From NCBI RefSeq assembly GCF_047675955.1, contig NC_132909.1, forward strand, positions 40,909,931 through 40,973,930: a stretch of DNA of 64,000 nt. The letters run 5' to 3'. This DNA comes from Chlorocebus sabaeus. Its lineage: Eukaryota; Chordata; Mammalia; Primates; Cercopithecidae. The notes below the pieces were generated by a model, which saw only the letters and a list, made by a program, of their open reading frames with translations, had not been told where the DNA came from and did not search any database. The position numbers and the translations under genes were made by a program. Below, piece after piece: positions 1-12,980 of this stretch (position 1 is its first letter; every line of letters begins with the position of its first letter).

Positions 1-213
1 CAGCCAGGCCAACATGGTGAAACCCCATCTCTACCAATAGTACAAAAATCAGCCAGCCATGGTGGTGCACACCTGTCGACTCAGCTATTCCAGAGGCTGA
101 GGCAAGAGAATCACTTGAACTCAGGAGGTGGAGGCTGCAGTGAGCTGAGATCGCGCCACTGCACTCCAGCCTGGGTGACAGACTGAGACTCCGTCTCAAA
201 CGACAACAAAAAA
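1..213 (+). repeat. Alu, 5' part cut off by window edge
   Basis: Begins inside the left arm (CCAACATGGTGAAACC) and runs through the right arm to an A-rich tail broken by C's (about 195-213). The numerous changes from consensus suggest AluS or older. Confidence 0.9.
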
Positions 214-320
214 AGATATTTAATAAATAATGAAGAGAAAACTAATTTATAGTGAAAAAATCTGTCGGAGAGCTCTTTAACCAAGTGAATCATTAACATC
301 AACTGTACTAGGACAAATTT

Positions 321-2001
321 ATTTATTTATTTATTTATATTATACTTTAAGTTCTACGGTACATGTGCACAACGTGCAGGTTTGTTACGTATGTATACAT
401 GTGCCATGTTGGTGTGCTGCACCCATTAACTCGTCATTTACATTAGGTGTATCTCCTAATGCTCTCTCTCCCCTCCCCCCACTCCACAACAGGCCCCAGT
501 GTGTGATGATCCCCTTCCAGTGTCCAAGTGTTCTCATTGTTCAATTCCCACCTGAGTGAGAACATGAGGTGTTTGGGTTTTTTGTCCTTGCAATAGTTTG
601 CTTAGAATAATGGTTTCCAGCTTCATTCATGTCTCTACAAAGGACAGGAACTCATCCTTTTTTATGGCTGCGTAGTATTCCATGGTGTATATGTGCCACA
701 TTTTCTTAATCCAGTCTATCACTGATGGACATGTGGGTTGGTTCCAAGTCTTTGCTTAAACAAGTGCCGCAATAAACATATGTGTTCATGTGTTTTTATA
801 GCAGCATGATTTATAATTCTTTGGGTATACACCCAGTAAAGGGATGGCTGGGTCAAACGGTATTTCTAGTTCTAGATCCTTGAGGAATCGCCACAGTCTT
901 CCACAATGGTTGAACTAGTTTACAGTCCCACCAGCAGCGTAAAAATGTTCCTATTTCTCCACATCCTCTCCAGCATCTGTTGTTTCCTGGCGTTTTAATG
1001 ATCGCCATTCTAACTGGTGTGAGATGGTATCTCATTGGGGTTTGATTGTCATTTCTCTGCTGGCCAGTGATGATGAGCATTTTTTCATGTGTCTGTTGGC
1101 TGCATAAATGTCTTCTTTCGAGATGTCTCTGTTCATATCCTTTGCCCACTTTTTGATGGGGTTGTTTTTTTCTTGTAAATGTGTTTGAGTTCTTTGTGTA
1201 GATTCTGGATACTAGCCCTTTGTCAGGTGAGTAGATTGCAAAAATTTTTCCCATTCCGTAGGTTGCCTGCTCACTCTGATGGTAGTTTATTTTGCTGTGC
1301 ATAAGCTCTTTAGTTTAATTAGATCCCATTTGTCAATTTTGGCTTTTGTTGCCATTGCTTTTGGTGTTTTAGACATGAAGTCCTTGCCCATGCCTATGTC
1401 CTGAATGGCATTGCCTAGGGTTTTCATGGTATTAGGTCTAACATTTAAGTCTTTAATCCATCTTGAATTAATTTTTGTATAAGGCGTAAGGAAGGGATCC
1501 AGTTTCAGCTCTCTACATATGGCTAGCCAGTTTTCCCAGCACCATTTATTAAACAGGGAATCCTTTCCCCATTTCTTGTTTTTGTCAGGTTTGTCAAAGA
1601 TCAGATGGTTGTAGATGTGTGGTATTATTTCTGAGGGCTCTGTTCTGTTCCATTGGTCTATATCTCTGTTTTGGTACCATGCTGTTTTGGTTACTGTAGT
1701 CTTATAGTATAGTTTGAAGTTAGGTAGCATGATGCCTCCAGCTTTGTTCTTTTGGCTTAGGATTGACTTAGCAATGTGGGTTCTTTTTTGGTTCCATATG
1801 AACTTCAAAGTAGTTTTTTCCAATTCTATGAAGAAAGTCATTGGTAGCTTGATGGGGATGGGATTGAATCTATAAATTACCTTGGGCAGTATGGCCATTT
1901 TCATGATATTGCTTCTTCCTATCCATGAGCATGTAATGTTTTTCCATTTGTTTGTGTCCTCTTTTATTTCGTTGAGCAGTGGTTTGTAGTTCTCCTTGAA
2001 G
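321..2001 (-). pseudogene. L1 3' UTR and ORF2 C-terminal third
   Basis: Reverse-strand translation of about 853-2001 gives the L1 ORF2 C-terminal region, starting near LFKENYKPLL and continuing through INIMKMAILPKVIYRFN and FIWNQKR, with the late cysteine-rich/tail part broken by frameshifts near 1290. Positions 321-850 correspond to the end of ORF2 and the 3' UTR, ending in an impure A tail seen here as T-rich (ATTT)n. In an intact L1 this region contributes to RNA binding and target-primed reverse transcription. It cannot act here because the upstream domains are inverted or missing. Confidence 0.88.
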
Positions 2002-2522
2002 AGGTGACAGGGAGAATGGAACAAAGTTGGAAAACTCTGCAGGATATTATCCAGGAGAACTTCCCTGACCTAGCAAGGCAGGCCAACATTCAAATTCAGG
2101 AAATACAGAGAATGCTACAAAGATATTCCTCGAGAAGAGCAACTCCAAGACACATAATTGTCAGATCCACCAAAGTTGAAATGAAGGAAAAAATATTAAG
2201 GGCAGCCAGAGAGAAAGGTCGAGTTACCTACAAAGGGAAGCCCATCACACTAACAGCGGATCTCTCGGCACAAACTCTACAAGTCAGAAGAGAGTGCGGG
2301 CCAATATTCAACATTCTTAAAGAAAAGAATTTTCAACCCAGAATTTCATATCCAGCCAAACTAAGTTTCAAAAGTGAAGGAGAAATAAAATCCTTTACAG
2401 ACAAGCAAATGCTGAGAGATTTTGTCACCACCAGGCCTGCCCTACGAGAGCTCCTGAAGGAAGCACTAAACATGGAAAGGAAAAACTGGTATCAGCCACT
2501 GCAAAAACATGCCAAATTGTAA
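2002..2522 (+). pseudogene. L1 ORF1p C-terminal half
   Basis: An open frame at 2004-2522 ends in a normal ORF1 stop. It covers the end of the coiled coil (QIQEIQRMLQRYSSRRATPRHIIVR), the RRM-like domain (VEMKEKILRAAREKGRV) and the C-terminal domain (RISYPAKLSFKSEGEIK). ORF1p is the trimeric RNA-binding protein of the L1 particle. The first ATG (2004) sits at the inversion junction and is not the native start, so most of the coiled coil is absent. The frame has no internal stop over about 170 codons, which suggests a fairly young element. Confidence 0.85.
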
Positions 2523-4431
2523 AGACCATCAATGCTAGGAAGAAACTGCATCAACTAATGAGCAAAATAACCAGCTAACATAATAGTGACAGGATCAAAT
2601 TCACATATAACAATATTAACCTTAAATGTAAACAGGCTAAATGCTCCAATTAAAAGACGCAGGCTGGCAAATTAGATAAAGAGTCAAGGCCCATCAGTAT
2701 GCTGTATTCAGGAGACCCATCTCACATGCAGAGACACACATAGGCTCAAAATAAAGGGATAGAGGAAGATCTACCAAGCGAATGGAAAACAAAAAAAAAG
2801 CAGGGGTTGCAATCCTAGTCTCTGATAAAACAGACTTTAAACCAACAAAGATCAAAAGAGACAAAGAAGGCCATTACATAATGTAAAGGGATCAATTCAA
2901 CAAGAAGAGCTAACTTTCCTAAATATATATGCACCCAATACAGGAGCACCCAGATTCAGAAAGCAAGTCCTTAGACACCTACAAAGAGACTTAGACTCCC
3001 CTACAATAGTAATGGGAGACTTTAACACCCCACTGTCAACATTAGACAGATCAACAAGAAAGAAAATTAACAAGGATATCTAGGAATTGAGAACTCAGCT
3101 CTGCACCAAGTGGACCTAATAGACATCTACGGAACTCTTCACCCGAAATCAACAGAATATGCATTCTTCTCAGCATCACATCGCACTTATTCCAAAACTG
3201 TCCACATAGTTGGAAGTAAAGAACTCCTCAGCAAATGTAAAAGAACATAAATTATAACAAACTGTCTCTCAGACCACAGTGCAATCAAACTAGAACTCAG
3301 GATTAAGAAACTCACTCTAAACCACTCAACTACATGGAAACTGAACAACCTGCTCCTGAATGACTACTGGGTACATAAGGAAATGAAGGCAGATATAAAG
3401 ATGTTTTTTGAAACCAATAAGAACAAAGACACAACATACTAGAATCTCTGGGACACATTTAAAGCAGTGTGTACAGGGAAATTTATAACACTAAATGCCC
3501 ACAAGAGAAAGCAGGAAAGATCTAAAATTGACACCCTAACATCACAATTAAACTAGAGAAGCAAGAGCGAACACATTCAAAAGCTAGCAGAAGGCAAGAA
3601 ATAACTAAGATCAGAGCAGAATTGAAGGAGATACAGACACAAAAAGCCCTTCAAAAAAAAAAAAAAAAAAAAAAATCAATGAATCCAGGAGCTGGTTTTT
3701 TGAAAAGATCAACAAAATTGATAGACCGCTAGCAAGACTAATAAAGAAGAAAAGTGAGAAGAACAAATAGATGCAATAAAAAATGATAAACGGGATATCT
3801 CCACCGATCCCACAGAAATACAAACTAACATCAGAAAATACTATAAACACCTCTACACAAATTAACTAGAAAACCTACAAGAAATGGATAAATTCCTGGA
3901 CACATACACCCTCCCAAGACTAAACCAGAAAGAAGCTGAATCTCTGAATAGACCAATAACAGGCTCTGAAATTGAGGCAACAATTACCAACCAAAAAAAA
4001 GTCCAGGACCAGAGGGATTCACAGCCGAATTCTACCAGAGGTACAAGGAGGAGCTGGTACCATTCCTTCTGAAACTATTCCAATCAATAGAAAAAGAGGG
4101 AATCCTCCCTAACTCATTTTATGAGGCCAGCATCATCCTGATACCAAAGCCTGGCAAAGACACAGCAGAAAAAACAGAATTTTAGACCAATATCCCTGAT
4201 GAACACTGATGCAAAAATCCTCAATAAAATACTGGCAAACCGAATCCAGCAGCACATCAAAAAGCTTATCCACCATGATCAAGTGGGCTTCATCCCTGGG
4301 ATGCAAGGTTGCTTCAACATACGCAAATCAATAAACGTGATCCAGCATATAAACAGAACCAAAGACAAAAACCACATGATTATTTCAATAGACGCAGAAA
4401 AGTCCTTTGACAAAATTCAACAGCCCTTCAT
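2523..4431 (+). pseudogene. L1 inter-ORF spacer and ORF2 endonuclease/early RT, truncated
   Basis: Forward-strand L1 continues from the ORF1 stop. ORF2 begins around 2589, where the usual ATG before the TGSNSH-type start reads GTG. The endonuclease segment spans about 2,590-3,330 and includes the SDHSAIKL region near 3,270-3,300. The RT N-terminus follows, with readable pieces at 3884-4072 (MDKFLDTYTLPRLNQKEAESLNR at its start) and 4199-4576 (NTDAKILNKILANRIQQHIKKLIHHDQVGFIPG is recognisable). Frameshifts, in-frame stops and an expanded A run at 3653-3675 break it. L1 sequence stops at 4431, before the FADD catalytic motif. Confidence 0.85.
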
Positions 4432-4684
4432 GACAAATTTTTATGATGTGCTGATGCACACAGGACACATGGTCACTGCTGTGCATAACAAGATCTCCAC
4501 TTACTTGTACACACTAAAATTTGAGAGGTGTCTTCTAACTCAACATGTCTGTGATATTGCCCCCTCAAAAGTATAGTCTGAATTTAGCCATAAAGAAACA
4601 TCAGTTTTATGCAAAAGCCAAGACACAGGTAATTCTCATTTTGTGTAATTTTTAATAGCCATTGCCATCCTGTTTTTAAAAAAA

Positions 4685-4974
4685 TTTTTTTTTTTTTTTT
4701 TTGAGACAAAGTCTTACTGTGTCACCCAGGCAGGAGTGCAATGGTGCAAACTTGGCTCACTGCAACCTCCGCCTCGCAGGTTCAAGCGATTCTCCTCCTG
4801 AGAAGCTGGGATTATAGGTGCCCACCACGACGCCTAGCTGTTTTTTGTATTTTTAGTAGAGACGAGATTTCACCATGCTGACCAGGATGGTCTTGAACTC
4901 CTGACCTCAGGTGATCTACCCACCTCGGCCTCCCGAAGTGCTGGGATTACAGGCGTGAGCCACGGCGACTAGCC
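4685..4974 (-). repeat. Alu (S/J type)
   Basis: The T-run at 4685-4702 is the reversed A tail, and the element ends at the GGCTAGTCGCC-like 5' head near 4974. A weak target duplication (TTAAAAAA) flanks it. Confidence 0.92.
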
Positions 4975-5947
4975 TTAAAAAAGCATTTACTTAATGCTCT
5001 TTGGCATAGAGCTAATAGAAAACACAGATGGAAACTCAACACTACATGTTCTTTTTCACTAAGGATCCCAGCTTTTCCCCAATAGGAATCTTGAGTATCC
5101 ACACCTTGCCATGTTCAACAACCACAAGTGAAACATTTTTAATACTGTAGACCATAAATTCATATTGAGAATCCTGCATGGCATATAAAATCCAGGATGT
5201 AGAGAATATAGAGAAGGTTCTGGTATATAGGAAAGAAATATTTTTCAGAGATTCTTGACTATCATAAGAATTTTAAAAGGTAGTTAAAACAAACTCATTA
5301 GGGATGAAAAGCACAAGTAGAGATGCAAAGGTTTGCAAGGACTAAATGCATGGCATTCCAGGAGGCAGAATAGACACAGCTCTTCATCTCAGACACATTT
5401 AGCTGAAAAAAAGCCATTTTTTTTCCTCTTTCTCTGGGATTCCTTCTCAGATAAGATTCTCTGGACAACTTACACCTGCATCTTGAGAGAACATGCCTTT
5501 AAAGGTATCAGCACCACCTCCTTACCTGCTACTATCACACTCACAGGCAGAAGGACCAAGACCTGCAGAGAAAGTCCATCCATTTCTTTCCTTTGTAAGA
5601 GATTCCAGAACTATAAGCTGCCCTATGGAGTTAAAAATGTTTCTCCTTTCCTGTCCTCAGGTGCCCTCCCCTGTCACAGACATGAGCAATTTTTGCTACG
5701 TAATGGAAATATGGGCCACACTGTCCTGTCCCTACCAAACCCAAACACTTCAGGCCCTGTGACCACCCTTTAGTGAAAAAGAGGAACTTAACTTCCATGA
5801 ATGTATTTTAAACGTCTCAAACTCGACTATGGCCTCACCATAGAGTCACAAGAGGCCCTTAATTACAACAATATGGATGCTTCCAGGGCAATAAATAGAA
5901 TCTGTGGGGAGGGCACAACTGGAGATTTCTGCAAATTGACCATATAC
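4975..5947. other. Unassigned non-Alu sequence
   Basis: No family recognised. It holds an open frame of 146 codons at 5333-5773 on the plus strand, with low-complexity F/L and S/T composition, no domain, no initiation context and no splice evidence; I regard it as chance. By orientation this stretch would be intron 1 of the minus-strand zinc-finger gene. Confidence 0.5.
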
Positions 5948-6240
5948 TTTTTGTTTTTTTGAGATGGAGTCTCGCACTGTTGCCCAGGCTGGAATACAGT
6001 GGCCGGATCTCAGCTCACTGCAAAGTCCGCCTCCGGGTTTACGCCATTCTCCTGCCTCAGCCTCCCGAGTAGCTGGGACTACAGGCGCCGCCACCACGCC
6101 CGGCTATTTTTTTGTATTTTTTAGTAGAGACGGGGTTTCACCGTGTTAGCCAGGATGGTCTCGATCTCCTGACCTCGTGATCCGCCCATCTCGGCCTCCC
6201 AAAGTGCTGGGATTACAGGCTTGAGCCACCGCACCCAGCA
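5948..6240 (-). repeat. AluY, Old World monkey type
   Basis: Reverse orientation, ending GGCTTGAGCCACCG (the reverse of the CTCAAGCC variant). Imperfect target duplications ACCATATACTTTT (left) and ACCATGTCCTTTT (right) flank it. Confidence 0.93.
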
Positions 6241-7921
6241 ACCATGTCCTTTTAATTAGAAGCCTCAGCTCATAACCACTTAGCTAAGCATTGCCTCTGA
6301 AACTTTAATGAGCTTATAAATCACTTAGTAATTTTGGCCCCACTCTATGTAATGTGATTCTGCAGGTTTTGAAAGGGTCCATAAATGAGTGTTTTAAACA
6401 AGTTTCCTGTCAATGCTGATGTTTCTTCCCCTCGGCTCATCATTAGCATTAGTTAGAGAAAGCAGGCACAGCTCAGAGTCCCTTACAGTCAGCACTCTTA
6501 TCACAACACAAATACTTCTGGTACAAATAAAGACAACCAATCTCCATCATAAAGTATTATATTTTTTTCCTGGCTCTTTAAAGTTTACAAACTAAACCGA
6601 AGGCAGCAATGTCTGAATAGGTCTGCATTTGGAAAACAACATGTATACTTGCACTGTGCAATGTTTACTAAGTAGGTACTATGTGCTCAAGAGGATGTTA
6701 CAGAGCACTGTGCTGGGAATAACACATTATGTGACTTAATCCTCTTAACACCCTGGGAGTTGGTACTAAGTGTTTAATAATTCCTAGGATTTAGATACAG
6801 GATACAGCCTGTATCTAAAAGAAATCTTTTGTTTCTCTGTCATTGATTTTTTAAAAATGTATAGAATAGAAGCTAAATATAGACAGATGAAAGGAATACA
6901 GAAGAGTTTAGTGTAATTTTAAAACTCTAATTTTGTTTATATTTACTTGTTTGTGACTTGTGGAGAAACTACTGGATCTGCAGGATAATTTTAGACAGTT
7001 TTTGTGAAACATAATTAAGATAAATTTTCTTCAGCCCCAGAGAAACTCCACAATAGAACAAACATAAACCTGTTTTATTACACAATTAAACCTGAATGTG
7101 ACATGCATCACAGTCAATCTGCTTAAGAGATTGCAAAGATAGAAAGACAATAACCATAATTAGTTCACAAGTAGTATAGCACCATGTCATAGACAGTTCA
7201 TCCTAAATTCACCTGGTAATTGGGAAGGCTAGCCATGCAGGCTAATCAGTTGTATTCAATGACAAAATAAACTTTTCACATCTTCATGAAAGGAGGTAAT
7301 TTTGCAACTTGAAGCCAGGTGCCTGCTGAAAGTAGGCTGTTAATCTCCTACAAAAATGGCTGAATAGGGTGCTATCTTTTTGGCTATTTACACTTTAAAG
7401 CAATGGCTCTCTACTCCCTGAGCACTTGGCTACAACTCTCTTGCTTGCCCTCTCCTGTTAGCTAGTGTCCTCTCTTGACCACTACCCATCTGCCATTGGG
7501 GCTGAGCCCACTGCACAGGGCTCACAACTGAAAGCTCACATCTTACATAAACCACAACTGCCACAACAGCACTCCAGTGTCACCCCAGAGAGGGAAGTCT
7601 GAGCTGCAGGACGAGAGCCTGCAGGCCTCCTGGGGAGAACTGTACCTTTGTAATAATGGAAATTGGAACAGTAATTCAGCCTCAGTTTTTATTTACAATG
7701 ATGACGTGGAAAAACTACTGCTGGATTTCCAACATGAATCTAAGTACAGATAGCTCCAAAAGTTCTCACTGTGACAGCCCACCTCATTCACAGACACCAG
7801 GGAATACTTAATAGTCCAGACACCCAAAGCATTGGACAGAAAAACAGCTCTCAATCTGAGCAAGATTATGCTGAGAGAAAAAAAAAAAAGTTAAATGCAT
7901 TTTAAGTAAAAACTCATTTTA
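6241..7921. other. Mostly unassigned intronic sequence
   Basis: No coding signal beyond short chance frames. One MIR copy is visible (6655-6785). The stretch 7,280-7,870 is less AT-rich and looks like old single-copy DNA; no zinc-finger or KRAB coding was seen on either strand. Confidence 0.5.
6655..6785 (+). repeat. MIR SINE fragment
   Basis: The core order 'tactatgtgctcaag...cactgtgctgggaataac...ttaatcctcttaacaccctg' matches the MIR central region. It is diverged, as expected for this ancient mammalian SINE. Confidence 0.75.
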
Positions 7922-8152
7922 GGCCAGGTGTGGTGGCTCACGCCTATAATCCCAGCACTTTGGGAAGCCAAGGTGGGCAGATCACGAGGTCAGGAGGTGG
8001 CATGAGCCTATAGTCCCAGGTACTCGGGAGGCTGAGGCAGGAGAATCGCTTGAACCTGGAAGGTGGAGGATGTAGTGAACCGAGACCACGCCATTGCACT
8101 CTATCCGGGGAGACGAGAGCGAAACTCTGTCTCCAAAAAAAAAAAAAAAAAA
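7922..8152 (+). repeat. Alu with internal deletion
   Basis: The left arm runs to 'gatcacgaggtcaggagg' and then jumps to the start of the right arm ('catgagcctatagtcccag'), losing about 70 bases of the middle. A tail lies at 8135-8152. Confidence 0.9.
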
Positions 8153-8782
8153 GACACTATAATTATGCTTACCTCTAGTTATCCCTATTAGATAAATTAG
8201 GAATTGTGTCAGACCAATATCTACTTTAACAATTTGGTAGTAAATTTTATTTGGATATTAGAAATAAATATCTAACTATAAATAACTTTATAGTTATAAG
8301 GCATGTAAGAATTTTAAAAACTGTCTGTAGCCATAATTCAGTTAAAACACTTTATATATTTATATATGTGTGTGTGTGTGTGTGTATATATATACATACA
8401 CTTTATATGTTTCAAAAGTATGAACAGCCATATTAAAATGACTAATGAGTATTCAATCAAAGTAAACATTTTGGCCTTATATTCATACTACTAAGAAAAT
8501 GCTGTTTAATTTATATGAATGCAGGCTGTCTACAAACACTACACATAACTATGCTAATTGTTCTAAAGTAATAAAACTGAAGTACAACTATAGACTTTAC
8601 TGTTCAGTTTACACACTGAACTGTTCTTGCTTTTGCAGTGTAAGTGCTTCAGCATGCAAATATTAGATTATTACCTTATATAATCAGTTTTCTGTCAAAG
8701 AAACGTACTCAGTATTTTTTAGCTTTATCATTCTGTATTGCTAAATTTCATCCTATCTTTGTGCCCAACGTTTTGTGTTGTT
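8153..8782. other. AT-rich unassigned sequence
   Basis: No gene or repeat family recognised apart from the TG/TA microsatellite inside it. Confidence 0.5.
8349..8400. repeat. (TA)n(TG)n(TA)n microsatellite
   Basis: About ten TG dinucleotides (8366-8385) flanked by TATA tracts. Confidence 0.9.
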
Positions 8783-9081
8783 GTTCTTTTGTTTTTTGAG
8801 ATGGAGTTTTGCTTTTGTTGCCCAAGCCAGAGTGCAATGGGCGATCTCGGCTCACTGCAACCTCTGCCTCCTCGGTTCAAGCAATTCTCTGGTCTCAGAC
8901 TCCCGAGTAATTGAGATTACAGGCATGTGCCACCACGCTGAGCTAATTTTTTATATTTTTAGTAGACACGGAGTTTCTCCATGTTGGTAAGGTTGGTCTC
9001 AAACTCCTGACCTCAGGTGATCTGCCCAACTAGGCCTCCCAAAGAGCTGGGATTACAGGCGTGAGCCATCACACCTAGCCT
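8783..9081 (-). repeat. Alu (J/S type)
   Basis: Reverse orientation from the T-run to the 5' end (CACACCTAGCC). Diverged; partial target duplication TGTGTTCTT-like on both sides. Confidence 0.9.
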
Positions 9082-9570
9082 TATGTGTTCTTAATATGAA
9101 CTTTAATCTAAACAAATCTTTGTCTCCTTTAAAGACTATATATTTATATATGTATATACCTACACCAAAGCAAAAGCAAAGTAATGAATCTAAATAAAAA
9201 TAGTCCTGAGTCACAAAGAATGATGAGGTTCATTTTATTTTAATATGGTTTATATATATTTCAAAAAAGTAGAGAAAAATATCTACATATAATCTAAATG
9301 CTTTAAAAAAAGAGAGAGAAGCAACATATATTTTCTTATTTTCAAGTAAGAGAATAAAGCCTCTTATTTCTAATTTATATTTTCTCCTACAAAAGTCAGG
9401 TCTCTTGACATATTCTTAAATTGTTAGGACATCTGAATTTCAGCAGACACTGAAAATCTAAGGAGTATCCTTGGGCACACTATACGCACTTGAAAAAATG
9501 CGTACGGAAAAAAAACAGCAGAAGAGAAAAAGGTGTTATAAAAAATGTACTGGTACACATAAACAGAAAA
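9082..9570. other. AT-rich unassigned sequence
   Basis: No recognisable family or gene; A/T-rich with short TA tracts. Confidence 0.5.
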
Positions 9571-9599
9571 AGTTCTTAGAGACCTATGAAGAGATGCAG

Positions 9600-12540
9600 A
9601 TTCTGACACAACAATAGTAGGAGGCTAAAAGACCTCACAGACACTATTAGACAGATTATTGAGGCAGAAATAAACAAAAATATTTAAACCTAAATTCAGC
9701 ACTTGACCAAAGAGTCCTAGTAGACATCTACAGGACTCTCCATCTAAAAACATCATAATATACACTCTTCTTATCACCACATGGCACATACTCTCAAATT
9801 GACCACACAGCCAGAAATCAAACAATCCTCAGCAAATTCAAAAATCCTCAAATCATACCAATCACAAAGACCACAGCTTGATAAAAATACAATTCAATAC
9901 ACAGAAAACCACTTGAAACCATACAATCACGTAGAAATTAAACAACCTGCACTTGAATGACTTTTGGGTAAATAATAAAATTAAGGCGGAAATTTAAAAG
10001 TTTTTGAAACAAAGATACAACATTGCAGAATCTCTGCAACACAGCTAAGGCAGTGTTAACAGGGAAATTAACAGCATTAAACGGTCACATCAAAAACATC
10101 TCAATTTAACAACCTAACATCATAAATAAAAGAATGAGAGAAGCAAGAGTAAAGCAACTCCTAAGCTAGCAGCATATAAAAAAATAACCAAAATAAGATC
10201 AGAACTGAAGATTTAGATATGAAAAATTATACAAAAGAACAAGAAATCCAAGAGATACATCTTTGAAAGAAAGAAATAAGGTAAATAACTAGCTAGATTA
10301 ATGAAGAATAAAGAGAAGATTCAAATAAATAGTTAATGACAAAAGAGAAATCATCACTGACCCCACAAAAATACAAAATACAAATAACTACTGAAGTCTA
10401 CTATGAACACCTGTCTGCACACAAACTAAAAAACCTAATAGAAATACATAAATTTCTGGACAAATACATTCTCGAAAGACTGAACAAAAAAGAAATTAAA
10501 TTCCTGAATAGACCAATAACAAATTCCAAAATTGAATAAGTAATAAACAGCCTACCAACCAAAATAAAGCCCAGGGTTAGACAAATTCACAGCTGAATTC
10601 TATCAGATGTAAAATGAAGAGCCTGTACCATTCCTACTAAAACTATTCCAAAATGGAGAAGAAGGAACTCCTCCTCAGCTCATTACATATAAACAGCAAC
10701 ATTCTGATACCAAAACCCGGCAGAGATAAAACAAAAAATAGAAAACTTCCAGCCAATATTCCTGAGGAACACTGATGAAAAAATCCTCAACAAAATGCTG
10801 GCAAACCAAATCCAGCAGCACATCAAGAAGCTACTCCACTATGATCAAGTAGGATGCAAGGTTGGTTCAACATGCAACAATTTAAAAATGTTATTCATCG
10901 CATAAAGAGAACTAAAGATAACCAAAAAAATTATGTCAATAGATGCAGAAAAAGATTTCAACAAAATTTATCACCCTTCATGTTTAAAATCCTCAACAAA
11001 CTAGGCTTTCAAGGTACGTACTTCAAAATAATGAGTTATCTATGACAAATCCAAAGCAAACATAGTGAATGGACACAAGCTGAAAGCATTTCTGTTTGAA
11101 AACTGGCATACTTTCTCTCACCACTCCTATTTAAGAGAATTGGAAGTCCTGGCCAGAGCAATCAGACAAGAGATAAAATAAAAGGCATTCAAACAGGAAG
11201 AAAGGAAGTCAAACTATACCTGTTTGCAGATGACATAGTTCTGTTTCTAGAAAACCCTACAGTCTCTGCAGAAAAGCTCTTCAAACTGACAAACCATTTC
11301 AGCAAAATTTCAGAATACAAAACAAATGTATAAAAATCGGCAGAATCTCTGTATATTACCAACATTCAAGCCAAAAGCCAAATCAAAAACACAATCCCCT
11401 TCACAATCGCCACACACACACACAAAATATCTAGGAGTACACCTAACCAGAGAAGTGGATAGATTTCTATGTCAAGAATCACAAAACACTGCTTAAAGAG
11501 TCAGAGATGGCCGGGTGTGGTAGCTCATGCCTGTAATCTCAGCACTTTGGGAAGCTGAGGCGGGTGGATCATTTGAGGTTAGGAGATCCAAGACCAGCCT
11601 GGCCAACATGGTAAAACTCTATTGCTACTAAAAATACAAAAATTACTTGGGAATGGTGGTGGGCACCTGTAATCTCAGCTACTCAGGAGGCTGAGGCAGG
11701 AGAATAGCTTGAATCCAGGAGGCAGAGGTTGCAGTGAGCCAAGATTGTGCCATTGCACTCCAGCCTGGGTGACAAAGCGAGACTCTGACTCAAAAAAAAA
11801 ACAAAAGAAAGAAAAAAAGAAAAAAAAATCAGAGATAACACAAATAAATGGAAAACCATTCTATTCTATGCTCATAGGTAGAAATGATTAAAATGGCCAT
11901 ACTGCCCCAAAAAGAAGACATTTCATGCTATTCTTATCAAACTACCAAAAACATTCTTAACAGAACTACAAAAAATTATTTTAAAATTCATATGGAACCA
12001 AAAAAGAGCCAGAGTAGCCAAGGCAATCCTAAGCAAAAAGAACAAAGCTAGGGGCATTACATTACCTGACTTCAAACTATATGACAGGGCTACAGTAACC
12101 AAAGTCACATAATACTGGTATAAGAAACAGACTCATAGACCAATGCAACAGAACAGAGAGCCCAGAAATAATGCCACACACCTATAACCATCTGATCTTT
12201 GACAAAACTAACAAGAGGAATGTGGGAAGAATTCCCTATTTAATAAATGGTGCTGGGATAACCACCTAGCACTATGTAGAAAATTCAAACTGGACCCCTT
12301 CCTTACATCATATACAAAAATCAATTCAAGATGAATTAAAGCCTTAAATGTAAAACTTAAAATTATAAAAAAAAAAAACCCTTAAAGATAACCTAGAAAA
12401 TACCATTCTAGACATGGGAACTAACAAAGATTTTATGATGAAAATACCAAAAGCAATAGCAACAGCAGCAATTAACAAATGGGACCTAATTAAACTAAAT
12501 ATCTTCTTCACAGCAATGGAAACCATAACAGAGTAAACAC
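9600..12540 (+). pseudogene. L1 ORF2 remnant (endonuclease end, RT, C-terminal region)
   Basis: Broken translation shows the RT N-terminal region at 10336-10539 (FLDKYILERLNKKEIKFLN, RPIT), the segment around 10854-11045, and the catalytic FADD motif at about 11223-11234 (tttgcagatgac). After the Alu at 11509 it resumes with the maturase-like/C-terminal part, ending near 12540. The endonuclease N-terminus and ORF1 are absent. Stops occur in every frame, so no protein is possible. Confidence 0.82.
11509..11829 (+). repeat. Alu in L1
   Basis: Flanked by TCAGAGAT duplications (just before 11509 and after the mixed A/G tail near 11830). AluS-like with many CpG decays. Confidence 0.93.
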
Positions 12541-12664
12541 ACAACCTATAGAATAAAATATTTCCAAACTATGCATTTGACAAAGGTCTAATGTCCAGAA
12601 TCCATAAAAAACTTAAGTTTACAAGAAACAAACAAACAACCTCCTTAAAAAGTAGACAAAAGGC

Positions 12665-12966
12665 GGCCAGGCTCAGTGGCTTATGCCTGTAATCCCAGCA
12701 CTCTCAGAGGCCGAGGCAGGTGGATCACCTGAGGTCAGGAGTTCGAGATCAGCCTGGCCAACATGATGAAACCCTGTCTTTACTGAAAATACAAAAGTTA
12801 GCCAGGCATGGTGGTGGACACTTGTAATTCCAGCTACTCGGGAGGCTGAGGCAGGAGAATCTCTTGAACCCAAGAGGTGGAGGTTGCAGTGAGCCAAGAT
12901 CACACCATTGCACTCCAGCCTGGGCAACAAGAGTGAAACTCCGTCTGAAAAAAAAAAAAAAAAAAA
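12665..12966 (+). repeat. Alu in L1, second insertion at one target
   Basis: Preceded by AGTAGACAAAAGGC (12651-12664) and followed by AGTAGGCAAAAGGC (12967-12980). A long pure A tail suggests it is younger than its right neighbour. Confidence 0.94.
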
Positions 12967-12980
12967 AGTAGGCAAAAGGC

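Larger units (their letters stand above)
321..4431 (-). mobile_element. L1 element with 5' inversion (twin priming), L1PA/L1PB-like
   Basis: The left part (321-2001) is reverse-strand L1: A-rich tail read as (ATTT)n, 3' UTR, then the C-terminal third of ORF2. At about 2002 the strand switches and forward-strand L1 runs from mid-ORF1 through ORF2 up to the residues DKIQQPFM. The whole block is bracketed by GACAAATTT at 312-320 and 4432-4440, a likely target-site duplication. One insertion with an inverted 5' segment explains this: the second primer site lies in ORF2 and the cDNAs joined at 2001/2002. The reverse-transcriptase core with the FADD motif is missing from both arms, so a few hundred bases were lost at the junction. 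The element is dead. Confidence 0.88.

Noticed and set aside
5333..5773. 146-codon plus-strand frame in unique sequence
   Set aside because: Low-complexity composition, no recognisable family, and a second overlapping frame of 89 codons in the same place.
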